Source of the DNA: Pseudomonadota bacterium
Lineage (GTDB): Bacteria > Pseudomonadota > Gammaproteobacteria > Steroidobacterales > JBCBZW01
Length of the DNA stretch: 64,000 nt
Direction: 5' to 3'
Assembly (NCBI GenBank): GCA_039193195.1
Contig: JBCCWS010000020.1
Coordinates: forward strand, 29,939 to 93,938
Positions 44,732 through 52,724 of the stretch are shown one piece after another (the first letter of the stretch is position 1; every line of letters starts with the position of its first letter). The translations under genes and the position numbers were made by a program. Below the pieces are notes generated by a model. The model was not told the DNA's origin and ran no database searches. It was given only the letters and a program-made list of their open reading frames with translations.

Positions 44732-46021
44732 ATGACGAGCAACGAGCAACAGGTCGAACATACCTCGTCCTACTACGCGGCAAGCCGGACCTATATCCAG
44801 TCCTATCCACCGCTCGCAGGGCAGCACACGACCGATGTCTGTGTGATCGGAGCCGGCTTTACGGGCGTCGCCACGGCGCTCACGCTGGCCGAGCGCGGCT
44901 ACCGCGTAGCCGTGGTGGAAGCAAACCGCGTGGGCTGGGGGGCGTCCGGCCGCAACGGTGGCCAGCTGATCAACGGCATCGGCGGCCTGGCGAAGATCGG
45001 CAAGCGCCACGGCGACGGTATCGACGATCTCCTGTGGGACATGCGCTGGCGTGGAAATGCCATCATTCGCGAGCGGGTGAGCAAATACGCCATTGCCTGT
45101 GACTTCAAGGACGGCTACGTCGAGGTGGCACGCAAGCCGAGCCAGGTAGCCTACACGCACGAAGCTGCCGAAGAGCTGGAGCAACGCGGGTTCCCCCATC
45201 GCTACGAGGTGTGGGACAAGGCGACGACGGCGCAGAAGCTAGGCACCAGCGCCTTCCACGGCGCCTTTGCCTCCTACTACGACGGACACCTCCACCCGCT
45301 AAACCTATGCACCGGCGAGGCCCACGCGGCCGCCGGCCTGGGTGCCCAGTTCTTCGAGCAGTCGCCAGTCGCCAGAATCAGCCATGGCGACAAACCCACA
45401 GTGCATACGGCAAACGGCTCGGTGCAGGCCAACGCAGTGATCCTGGCGGGCAACGCCTATTCTCGCCTCGAACCGAAGAAACTCTCCAACCTGATCTTCC
45501 CGGCGGGCAGCTATATCATCGCCACCGAGCCCTTGCCTGTGGAGGTCGCCCACAGGATCAATGGCGAGGATGTCGCCGTATGCGATCTCAACAACGTGGT
45601 CGACTACTATCGACTCTCGTCCGATCGGCGCCTACTCTACGGTGGCGCTTGCAACTATTCAGGTCGCGACCCCCGCAGCATCACCAAGTTCATTCACCCA
45701 CGCATGATCAAGATCTACCCAGACCTTGCCAACGTGAAGATTGAGTTCGAGTGGGGAGGGAAGATCGGTATCGTCCTCAATCGAATTCCCACGGTCGGTC
45801 GCGTGAGTAAGAACGTGTACTACTGCCAGGGGTACTCCGGCCACGGCGTGAGCGGCACCCACCTAATGGGCGAAGTCATGGCTGACGCCATCGACGGCAC
45901 CCTGCGGCGCTTTGATCTCTTCGCCCAGATGAAGCACGTGCGCCTGCCCGGATCCCGTTGGGTCGGCAATCAGATCGTTGCGCTTGGGATGATGTACTAC
46001 AAGCTACAGGACATGCTCTAG
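44732..46021 (+). CDS. gamma-glutamylputrescine oxidase, PuuB-like (paralogue 2)
   Basis: The 429-residue flavoprotein is closely similar to the PuuB-like gene upstream: HTSSYYAASRTYI, VCVIGAGFTGVATALTLAERG, RVGWGASGRNGGQLINGIGG, GHLHPLNLCTGEAHAA, and YCQGYSGHGVSGTHLMGEVMAD. It starts 15 bases after the GFA-family gene. Divergence in the middle region (residues 135-170 and 225-260) suggests a different amine substrate, for example gamma-glutamyl-spermidine or gamma-glutamyl-cadaverine. It is followed 37 bases later by a gamma-glutamylcyclotransferase-like gene. Confidence 0.87.
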   Translation: MTSNEQQVEHTSSYYAASRTYIQSYPPLAGQHTTDVCVIGAGFTGVATALTLAERGYRVAVVEANRVGWGASGRNGGQLINGIGGLAKIGKRHGDGIDDLLWDMRWRGNAIIRERVSKYAIACDFKDGYVEVARKPSQVAYTHEAAEELEQRGFPHRYEVWDKATTAQKLGTSAFHGAFASYYDGHLHPLNLCTGEAHAAAGLGAQFFEQSPVARISHGDKPTVHTANGSVQANAVILAGNAYSRLEPKKLSNLIFPAGSYIIATEPLPVEVAHRINGEDVAVCDLNNVVDYYRLSSDRRLLYGGACNYSGRDPRSITKFIHPRMIKIYPDLANVKIEFEWGGKIGIVLNRIPTVGRVSKNVYYCQGYSGHGVSGTHLMGEVMADAIDGTLRRFDLFAQMKHVRLPGSRWVGNQIVALGMMYYKLQDML

Positions 46022-46058
46022 GGGCACGCCCCGTACGCCTAGTCGGGAGTACTGGCAC

Positions 46059-46502
46059 TTGCAAGACGACGTCGTTCATCTGTTCGTGTACGGGACCTTG
46101 CGTACCTCGGCGGAGCATCCACTTGGACGGATGCTCAGCGAGGGCGCAGACTGCATCGGCTCAGGAACGATACAAGCGCGCTTGTATATCGTCGATGATC
46201 CCGACGAGCGCGGACCGAACAGCTATCCGGCAGCTTTGCCGTCGGGCAACCCGAAGGATCGCGTGAGGGGAGAGGTCTTCCGCCTCCGCGATCCCCAAAC
46301 CCTGTTGCCCGTTTTCGACGACTACGAAGCGTGCTCGCCGCGCTGGGAGGAACCCCACGAGTTCCTACGCCGGCGCGTGGTCGTGCGGATGGATGACGGT
46401 GAGGAGATGACTGCGCTCAGTTATCTCTACACCTGGGACATAAGCACGGCGCAACCCATCGAGTCGGGGGACTACAAGGAACGCGCCCCCGACACGCGCT
46501 AG
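46059..46502 (+). CDS. gamma-glutamylcyclotransferase-like (AIG2/GGCT) protein
   Basis: The 147-residue protein has the family-defining YGTLR at residues 11-15 and an acidic residue, Glu90 in PVFDDYEACS, at the catalytic position. The VRGEVFRL strand is also conserved. Family members release 5-oxoproline from gamma-glutamyl compounds, and gamma-glutamylamine cyclotransferases act on gamma-glutamyl-amines. Next to a PuuB-like oxidase, it could release amines from gamma-glutamyl adducts. TTG is the apparent start. The family also contains proteins without known activity. Confidence 0.8.
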   Translation: MQDDVVHLFVYGTLRTSAEHPLGRMLSEGADCIGSGTIQARLYIVDDPDERGPNSYPAALPSGNPKDRVRGEVFRLRDPQTLLPVFDDYEACSPRWEEPHEFLRRRVVVRMDDGEEMTALSYLYTWDISTAQPIESGDYKERAPDTR

Positions 46503-46569
46503 CCACGCCTGCGCAAGGGCGACGGCTAAAACACTCTCATCAGCACTTCATGCTCATTCAGGAGATCCT

Positions 46570-47118
46570 GTGGACACGATTACCTTTAGCACTGGCGAGG
46601 CCACCGTCTTCGCCGCCGAGGGCCAGTTGACTGACGCCATGCCAGAGATCGTCATCGGAGACATTGCGGGCCCCGTAGGCCAAGCGTTCGCCAACATGAT
46701 GGGGCAAACGGCGGGGCACCCGCGTATGTTCGCCATCCGGGCCACCAACCAGGCGGTCAAACCGGCGACGCTGATGGTGCCGAAGGTGACCGTCAAAACG
46801 AACGCTTATATAGAATTACTCGGTGGACCGATTCAGTCGGCCATAGCAGATGCTGTGCTGGATTGCGTGATCGAGGATGTCATCCCGCGCGCCATCGCGA
46901 ACCGCCTATGCATCATCGCCATGCTGTGGCTGGAGCCGAAGTGCGCCGTGGACCCGAACCTCGACCGCAAGGACCTCTACCGCTGCAACTACGAGGCGAT
47001 GAAGCTAGCCGTCAGCCGCGCGATGCGCGGTGAGCCTACCCTCGATGAGCTCATCGAGAAACGCAAGACGCTTCATCATGAGATGTACGATCCGCAAACG
47101 GGCGCTTCTGAGTGGTGA
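46570..47118 (+). CDS. formaldehyde-activating enzyme (Fae) homologue
   Basis: The 182-residue product matches Fae (tetrahydromethanopterin hydro-lyase). It has the GPVGQAFANMM region, VKPATLMVPKVTV near 63-75, the GGPIQSAIADAVLDCVIEDVIP helix region, and a closing CNYEAMKLAVSRAMRGEP. Fae condenses formaldehyde with tetrahydromethanopterin in methylotrophs. By eye, Met24 lies where the methylotroph enzyme has its proposed catalytic His22, so classical activity is doubtful. GTG start with AGGAG at good spacing. No methanopterin biosynthesis genes are in the window. It may bind formaldehyde or another aldehyde from the amine oxidases around it. Confidence 0.85.
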   Translation: MDTITFSTGEATVFAAEGQLTDAMPEIVIGDIAGPVGQAFANMMGQTAGHPRMFAIRATNQAVKPATLMVPKVTVKTNAYIELLGGPIQSAIADAVLDCVIEDVIPRAIANRLCIIAMLWLEPKCAVDPNLDRKDLYRCNYEAMKLAVSRAMRGEPTLDELIEKRKTLHHEMYDPQTGASEW

Positions 47119-47163
47119 TTTTGCGCGCGAGGCCCGGCCGCAGCCGTGGCCGGAGTTGCGGAC

Positions 47164-48627
47164 TCAGCGGTCGATGCCGCCCATGCACATGTACTTCATC
47201 TCCGTGTAGTCTTCCAAGCCGTAGCGCGACCCCTCGCGACCTTGGCCGGACTCTTTGATGCCACCGAAAGGCGCCATCTCGTTGGAGATGATCCCCTCGT
47301 TGATACCCACGATACCGAAGGCCAAGGCCTCGCCGACACGCCAAATGCGTCCGACGTCACGCGCGTAGAAGTAGGCGGCGAGGCCGAACTGCGTATCGTT
47401 AGCAAGCTCGATCGCCTCATCTTCCGTGGTGAAGCGCATGATTGGCGCTACGGGCCCGAAGATCTCCTCCCGGAACACGCGCATCTGTCGGGTCACGTCG
47501 GTCAGCACCGTAGGCTGCAAGAAGCACTCACCTAGTTCTGAGCGTGCACCGCCGGTCAGCACGCTGGCACCCTTGTCGCGCGCATCGTCGATAAAGGCCA
47601 TCACATCGTTGGCCGCTACCTTGTCGATGAGCGGCCCCATGTCAACGCCCTCGCACGCGCCGTCACCGAGGCGGAGGGAACTGGCGGCATCGACGAAGCG
47701 CGTGACGAAGTCATCGAACACGCCGTCCTGCACCAACAGGCGGTTGGCGCAAACGCAGGTCTGCCCGGCGTTGCGAAACTTCGCGCGCAGCGCACCGGTT
47801 ACCGCCGCGTCAATATCCGCATCGTCGAACACGATGAAGGGTGCGTTGCCGCCCAACTCCATGGAGGTGCGCTTCATGGTGCCCGCGCACGCCTGCGTGA
47901 GCTGCTTCCCCACCGGCGTAGAGCCGGTAAAGGTGAGCTTGCGCACTACGGGACTCGCTGTGAGCGTGCTGCCGATCTGCGCCGTACGCCCCGTGACGAC
48001 GTTAATGACGCCAGGCGGAATAGCGGCGCGCTCCGCCAGCTCGACAAACGCGTAGGCCGATAGGGGAGTGGCGTTCGCCGGCTTGCAGACCACCGTGCAG
48101 CCGGCAGCCAAGGCTGGCGCGATCTTGCGCGTGAGCATGGCGTTCGGGAAGTTCCAAGGCGTGATACACGCCACCACACCCACGGGCTGACGAATCACGA
48201 GCAGGCGCTTGTCCGCGCCGGGCGGCGGAATGACATCGCCGTAAAGGCGCTTTGCTTCCTCGGCGAACCACTCTATGTAGCTAGCCCCATAGGCGATCTC
48301 ACCGCGCGCCTCGGCGAGAGGTTTGCCCTGCTCGGCGGTGAGAAGCTGCGCTAGATCCTCCTGTGCCTGCAGCATCTGCTCGAACCACGCGCGCAGCAGC
48401 CTCGCCCGTTCCTTCACCGATCGTGCCCGCCAAGCCACCATCGCTGCGGCAGCGGCATCGATTGCCCGTTGCGTCTCGCTGACCCCACAGTTGGCCACCT
48501 GAGCGATGACCTCGCCGGTAGCAGGGTTACGAACGGGGCGCGTGCTGGCATCGTCCGCATCGGTCCATCGACCATCGATGTAGGCCTGCGTTCTGAGCAG
48601 ACCTGTGTCCTTCAGCGATAGGGTCAT
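47164..48627 (-). CDS. gabD: NAD(P)-dependent succinate-semialdehyde dehydrogenase
   Basis: The 487-residue enzyme matches GabD in length and motifs: ITPWNFPNAMLTRKIAPALAAGC, TSMELGGNAPFIVFDDADID with the general-base Glu, and NAGQTCVCANR, which holds the catalytic cysteine and the second cysteine of the redox switch. The start at MTLSLKDTGLL is used, with AGGA upstream. The longer open frame runs through the palindromic-element remnant and into the next gene, so its extra part is not coding. The enzyme takes the GABA-derived semialdehyde to succinate, the exit of the putrescine branch. No gabT is adjacent; one of the class III aminotransferases may serve. Confidence 0.92.
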   Translation of the reverse strand: MTLSLKDTGLLRTQAYIDGRWTDADDASTRPVRNPATGEVIAQVANCGVSETQRAIDAAAAAMVAWRARSVKERARLLRAWFEQMLQAQEDLAQLLTAEQGKPLAEARGEIAYGASYIEWFAEEAKRLYGDVIPPPGADKRLLVIRQPVGVVACITPWNFPNAMLTRKIAPALAAGCTVVCKPANATPLSAYAFVELAERAAIPPGVINVVTGRTAQIGSTLTASPVVRKLTFTGSTPVGKQLTQACAGTMKRTSMELGGNAPFIVFDDADIDAAVTGALRAKFRNAGQTCVCANRLLVQDGVFDDFVTRFVDAASSLRLGDGACEGVDMGPLIDKVAANDVMAFIDDARDKGASVLTGGARSELGECFLQPTVLTDVTRQMRVFREEIFGPVAPIMRFTTEDEAIELANDTQFGLAAYFYARDVGRIWRVGEALAFGIVGINEGIISNEMAPFGGIKESGQGREGSRYGLEDYTEMKYMCMGGIDR

Positions 48628-48680
48628 GATCGTCCTGTTATGGGGACTGCCGGACAAGAATGCAGGCCGCCACCGGAATT

Positions 48681-48698
48681 GACCAAGCGGCCCACTAG
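48681..48698. repeat. solo end of a family B palindromic element at a stop codon
   Basis: GACCAAGCGGCCCACTAG matches the right terminus of the family B elements at 22125-22297 and 62227-62414. No matching left end is found within the 50-base gap toward gabD. The final CTAG supplies the TAG stop of the minus-strand membrane protein. It is probably the remnant of a decayed or partly deleted copy. Confidence 0.65.
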
Positions 48699-49615
48699 GC
48701 GCCGCTCGGCTTGCCCTGAAGCGCCGGCGTCGGCTCGCGCAGGGCGCCGGTAGCGAGCCAGGTGCCAAGACCAATCGAGATCAGCGCAAGGAAGGGCTCG
48801 AAGGGCCAGAAGGGCAACCACAGCTCGAGCGACTCGAGTAAGGGCGTACCGAGTAACACGTTGTCCACCGGTCCCAGCCATAGATGGCCCGTCGCCGAAG
48901 CGAGCAAGCCGAGCACGATGAGGGCGCCCCCCACCAGGCGTTCCAGGGTGGCCACTTCGGCAGCACCTGCCCGCTGAGCCTGGGTGGCGCGGCGCTTACC
49001 CCAAGCCGCGATTCGCGACGCGAAGGCCAGAAAGCCGACCACGTAAAAGATGTAGTCGATCGGTTCTGGGTTGCCGTAGTAGAAGACGTTCCACCAGTAG
49101 ACCGAGAAGGGGTAGGCCCACAGGAAGTACACGCCGCTGCGATGGAGCACCTTCCACTGCGTATTGCTGAGATGCCTGCGTCCGAACCGAAAGGAGGTGA
49201 GTACCATCGCCGCCAGAAACAGGTAGCCGCTGGTGCCTTCGAGCTCATCGCGAAGGGCATACACCTCCTCGTAATAGTAGCCCGTGTGCAGGGTGGTGGT
49301 GATAAAGATGAACAGGCCCTGCCAGGCCATAGCGGTGGCGAAGACTAGACCGATGTAGCGCCGATTGCGTAAACACCAACGGCTAAGTTCGCTCGGCAAC
49401 AACACCGGCAGGGCCGAGGACGCCACCACCAGGTAGATAAAGGGCACGGACCAGCGCACGGAGTAGGAGATCATGTGCGAGATGTCCTGCGGGGAGGAGA
49501 GATCGTACCCCGCCATGGCGAACACCATACAGGCGCTCATCGGCACGGCGATCAGCCAGTACAGGGGCCAACCATTGAGGTAGCGGGCACGGAGAGCTTC
49601 ACTCACTGCAATCAC
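48695..49615 (-). CDS. ferric reductase-like transmembrane protein
   Basis: The 306-residue protein has about seven membrane helices, with histidines in the helices (ISHMISYSV and TTTLHTGYYYEE). The segment LSNTQWKVLHRSGVYFLWAYP resembles the MsrQ/ferric reductase-like domain that binds haem b. No flavin domain is attached, so it would be the membrane haem part of an electron transfer chain. The C-terminal two helices (about 235-295) form an extra segment. Its stop codon lies in a remnant of a palindromic element. No MsrP-like partner is seen. Confidence 0.65.
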   Translation of the reverse strand: MIAVSEALRARYLNGWPLYWLIAVPMSACMVFAMAGYDLSSPQDISHMISYSVRWSVPFIYLVVASSALPVLLPSELSRWCLRNRRYIGLVFATAMAWQGLFIFITTTLHTGYYYEEVYALRDELEGTSGYLFLAAMVLTSFRFGRRHLSNTQWKVLHRSGVYFLWAYPFSVYWWNVFYYGNPEPIDYIFYVVGFLAFASRIAAWGKRRATQAQRAGAAEVATLERLVGGALIVLGLLASATGHLWLGPVDNVLLGTPLLESLELWLPFWPFEPFLALISIGLGTWLATGALREPTPALQGKPSGA

Positions 49616-49778
49616 CTATTCGTCCCCGGAGCAGCGGCGCCACCCCTACTGCGAACTTACCCGCTAGCAAACGCTTCGGTCTAGCGCTCGCCAGGAGCGT
49701 TGATCGCGCTTTGCTCGACACGCCGTGATCGCGCTAGGCTCCGCCCACTACATGCTCGACTCGCGGAGGCGCCTTGCC

Positions 49779-50009
49779 ATGGCGACAAGTGACCAGACGC
49801 CAACGCAGGCACTACTACATAAGATCACCCGCATCTTCGTCTCCCTCGTGCCCTGGGGCGTCGCCCTATTTGCGCACTACTGGTTGGAGTACGAGGACAT
49901 CTGGGCCGTCGACATGGCGTTTCGTCCCGTTATTTCTGCCGCCATATTGGCGACAGGCCTCGCCCTGTCTTTCCTCGTGCACTCCTTGTTGAGCAAGTCC
50001 TCGCGATGA
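49779..50009 (+). CDS. small two-helix membrane protein
   Basis: The 76-residue protein has two membrane helices (about residues 16-34 and 45-68) separated by the polar loop EYEDIWAVDM. The ATG at MATSDQTPTQ is preferred because GGAGG lies nine bases before it; earlier in-frame ATG and GTG codons have no ribosome site. No family is recognised. It lies alone between the ferric reductase-like gene and the TonB receptor. Confidence 0.55.
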   Translation: MATSDQTPTQALLHKITRIFVSLVPWGVALFAHYWLEYEDIWAVDMAFRPVISAAILATGLALSFLVHSLLSKSSR

Positions 50010-50205
50010 GGCCTTGCGCGTGGCAAAGATCACCGTTAGCAACGGTACGACCCCGACCACGCGTCCCGCATCGGAGCCTACAGGGCTAGAAAGCGGCGGA
50101 AAAACCTCCTGATTACTGTTCCTTCCCCTATAGGACAGGACGAATGGCCGCTCGGGCTTCACAGACACTCGATCAGGTCAAGGAAGCTTAAGGGGAGCTA
50201 GCCTG

Positions 50206-52647
50206 ATGCGGTGTCATCGAAACCCGTTGGTGTACTCGAGCCTGGCTGTCGCGGTGGCAGCCGCGCTTGGTACGCTACCGCGCGCCGCAGGCGCCCAGGA
50301 AGCGCTCGAAGAAATTGTCGTCACGTCGAGGCGTCGCGCCCAGGACGTGCAGGACGTTCCTCTGTACATCCAGGCCCTTAGCGGCGAGGACCTGCGCGAG
50401 AGCATGGCCCGGGGCTTCGAGGACTACGCGCGAGACCTCACCAGCGTAACGTTCGGCACGTCCGGCCCGGGCGCGTCGACCATCGTGTTCCGCGGCGCCG
50501 TGTCCCAGCCGAGCGGCTTCGATACGATCAGCTCCTCCACGCTCTATCTCGATGAGATCCCCATCACGCGCGACGGCCAAAACGCCGACGTGCGCCTCTA
50601 TGACATCGAACGGCTCGAAGCGCTCTCCGGCCCCCAACCTACCCTGTACGGCGCAGGCTCCCAATCGGGCACCCTGAAGATCGTCACCAACAAGCCGGAT
50701 ACCACTGAGAATGGCGGCAACTTCATGGTCGAGGGCGGCGTGCCGAGCGGCGGCGATCCGGCCTTCAACGTCAGCGGCGTTGCCAACCTTGTACTGGTAG
50801 AGAACAAGTTGGCGGTGCGGCTAGTCGGCTTCCACGAGCACGAAGGCGGCTACATCGACAACGTCCTCGGCACCACCAGCGCCTACTCGGAAGAGAACGG
50901 CGACAGGGACAACGCCGACCTGGTCGAGGACGATTTCAACGATTGGACGGCCCAAGGCGGCCGCCTCTACCTGCGCTGGCAGCCGAACGACGACTGGACC
51001 ATCGACACGGGCGCCATCTACCAGCGCTCCGAGATTGGCGCGGGCTTCGACTTCAACCCCGCCTTTGGCGATCTGGAGACGATTAAGTTCAAGGAAGAGC
51101 AGCGCGATGACGAGTGGTACAACCTCTCGCTAATCGTCCAAGGCGATCTCGGCTTTGCCGATCTGACCATCGCCGGCGGTACGCACAACCGAGACATCGA
51201 CTACGATCTCGACTCCACCGCGTACATGACCAGCTACAAGATCAACGGTCTGAACATCGCCGAGTACTACACGGGTATCCGCGAGTTCCTCGACTACGAC
51301 ACCTGCGCGGCCACCGCCTACTGCTACCTCTTCGTCAACTACAACGACTTCGGCCCCGACCCCACGGGCCTGATCAGCCTGCGCCAGAAGGTCAAGTCCT
51401 TCGCCCAGGAGATCCGCCTGGTCTCAAAGGACACGGGCACGAACAAGTTCAACTGGTTGGTAGGCGCCTTCTACGAGCGCACCAACAACGATTGGGACTA
51501 CCTCTCCTTTGTCGACGACTTCGCCGCCAACGGCGGCGGCGGCTCGATCTTCAGCTACTACGGCGTTGCGCCGACCAACGACTGGTTCGACCAAGGCTTT
51601 CGCAGCAACCTCACTTACAACGGATTCGCCGGCGGCCAGGGCAACGGCCAGCTGCAGGACATCGAGACCATCGCCGGCTTCGGTGAGCTCAGCTTTCGCC
51701 TGACAGACGATCTGAGCGTGACCGGCGGCGGTCGCTGGTTCACCACCGAGCGGCGAATCGCCGAGAACTCCCTGTTCGTCGGCAACGTCTCGGACGACTT
51801 CGACGCCGAGGAGACCACCAAGGACTTCTCGCCACGCGTCAACCTGAGTTGGACGCCGACCGAAGACAGCCTCCTGTACGCCACCTACTCCGAAGGCGTA
51901 CGCCCCGGCGGCCAAAACGGCGGCGTGCAGCAAAACCCGAGCACCATCGCCCTCGGCGCACCGTTGTTCTACGGGCCTGACAAGCTAATCAACTACGAGA
52001 TCGGCGCCAAAGCGACATGGCTCGGCGGCCGGCTGCTCACAAATATCACCGGGTTCATCATGAACTGGGAGGACTACCAGATTCAGGTGCAGATTCCCGT
52101 GGCGGGATCGACCACCGTGAATGCCGGTAGCGCTTCGATCGACGGCTTCGAGGCCACCACCGCCTGGAAGATCACCGACAAGTGGGAGTTCAACGCTTCT
52201 GCAACCTACCTCGATGCACGCATCGACGATGACATCGTGATCAACAACGGCACGATCATCGCCGGCCTCGCCGGCGATCCGCTGCCGGTGGTCCCCGAAT
52301 GGAAGGTCGCGGCCAACCTGCTGTACACCACAGATCTGCCGTTTGGGGAAGGCCTCTCACTCACGGCGCGTTTCGACTACAACTACACGGACTCGTCTGT
52401 GAACGGGACCAACGCTTCGGTATCGCTCTTCGGCGCGCAGGCCTCCGTACCGCGCACGCAACCAGCCTACGACGTCGGGTCGCTCTACTTCACGATCGAG
52501 TCGGACAGCAACTGGACCGTATGGCTCGGTATCGACAACCTCTGGGATGAACGCGCCCTAACCTTCATCGCACCGCGCTTTGGCGATGACCGCGCCTTTA
52601 CCCTGCGCCCGCGGGAGGTCACCCTGGGCATGTTCTACGACTTCTGA
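50206..52647 (+). CDS. TonB-dependent outer membrane receptor
   Basis: The 813-residue protein has a signal peptide (cleavage near AAGAQEA, residue 30), then an EEIVVTSRRR motif that leads into the plug domain (about 45-170, with QDVPLYIQALSGEDL and LSGPQPTLYGAGSQSGTLKIVT). A long beta-barrel follows and ends in GMFYDF with a terminal phenylalanine, as needed for outer membrane insertion. A GGGGAG ribosome site precedes the ATG. The class with VTSRRRAQDVQDVP takes up siderophores, sugars, polyphenols or other bulky nutrients. The gene directly downstream encodes a TPR-sulfotransferase, a frequent partner whose role is not established. Confidence 0.94.
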   Translation: MRCHRNPLVYSSLAVAVAAALGTLPRAAGAQEALEEIVVTSRRRAQDVQDVPLYIQALSGEDLRESMARGFEDYARDLTSVTFGTSGPGASTIVFRGAVSQPSGFDTISSSTLYLDEIPITRDGQNADVRLYDIERLEALSGPQPTLYGAGSQSGTLKIVTNKPDTTENGGNFMVEGGVPSGGDPAFNVSGVANLVLVENKLAVRLVGFHEHEGGYIDNVLGTTSAYSEENGDRDNADLVEDDFNDWTAQGGRLYLRWQPNDDWTIDTGAIYQRSEIGAGFDFNPAFGDLETIKFKEEQRDDEWYNLSLIVQGDLGFADLTIAGGTHNRDIDYDLDSTAYMTSYKINGLNIAEYYTGIREFLDYDTCAATAYCYLFVNYNDFGPDPTGLISLRQKVKSFAQEIRLVSKDTGTNKFNWLVGAFYERTNNDWDYLSFVDDFAANGGGGSIFSYYGVAPTNDWFDQGFRSNLTYNGFAGGQGNGQLQDIETIAGFGELSFRLTDDLSVTGGGRWFTTERRIAENSLFVGNVSDDFDAEETTKDFSPRVNLSWTPTEDSLLYATYSEGVRPGGQNGGVQQNPSTIALGAPLFYGPDKLINYEIGAKATWLGGRLLTNITGFIMNWEDYQIQVQIPVAGSTTVNAGSASIDGFEATTAWKITDKWEFNASATYLDARIDDDIVINNGTIIAGLAGDPLPVVPEWKVAANLLYTTDLPFGEGLSLTARFDYNYTDSSVNGTNASVSLFGAQASVPRTQPAYDVGSLYFTIESDSNWTVWLGIDNLWDERALTFIAPRFGDDRAFTLRPREVTLGMFYDF

Positions 52648-52724
52648 CGCCCCCCGTCACACCGGCGCCTGGCCCGCACCCAGCGCCGATGCTCGACGAC
52701 GCGCCCGGGCCACGGTGATAGGCT

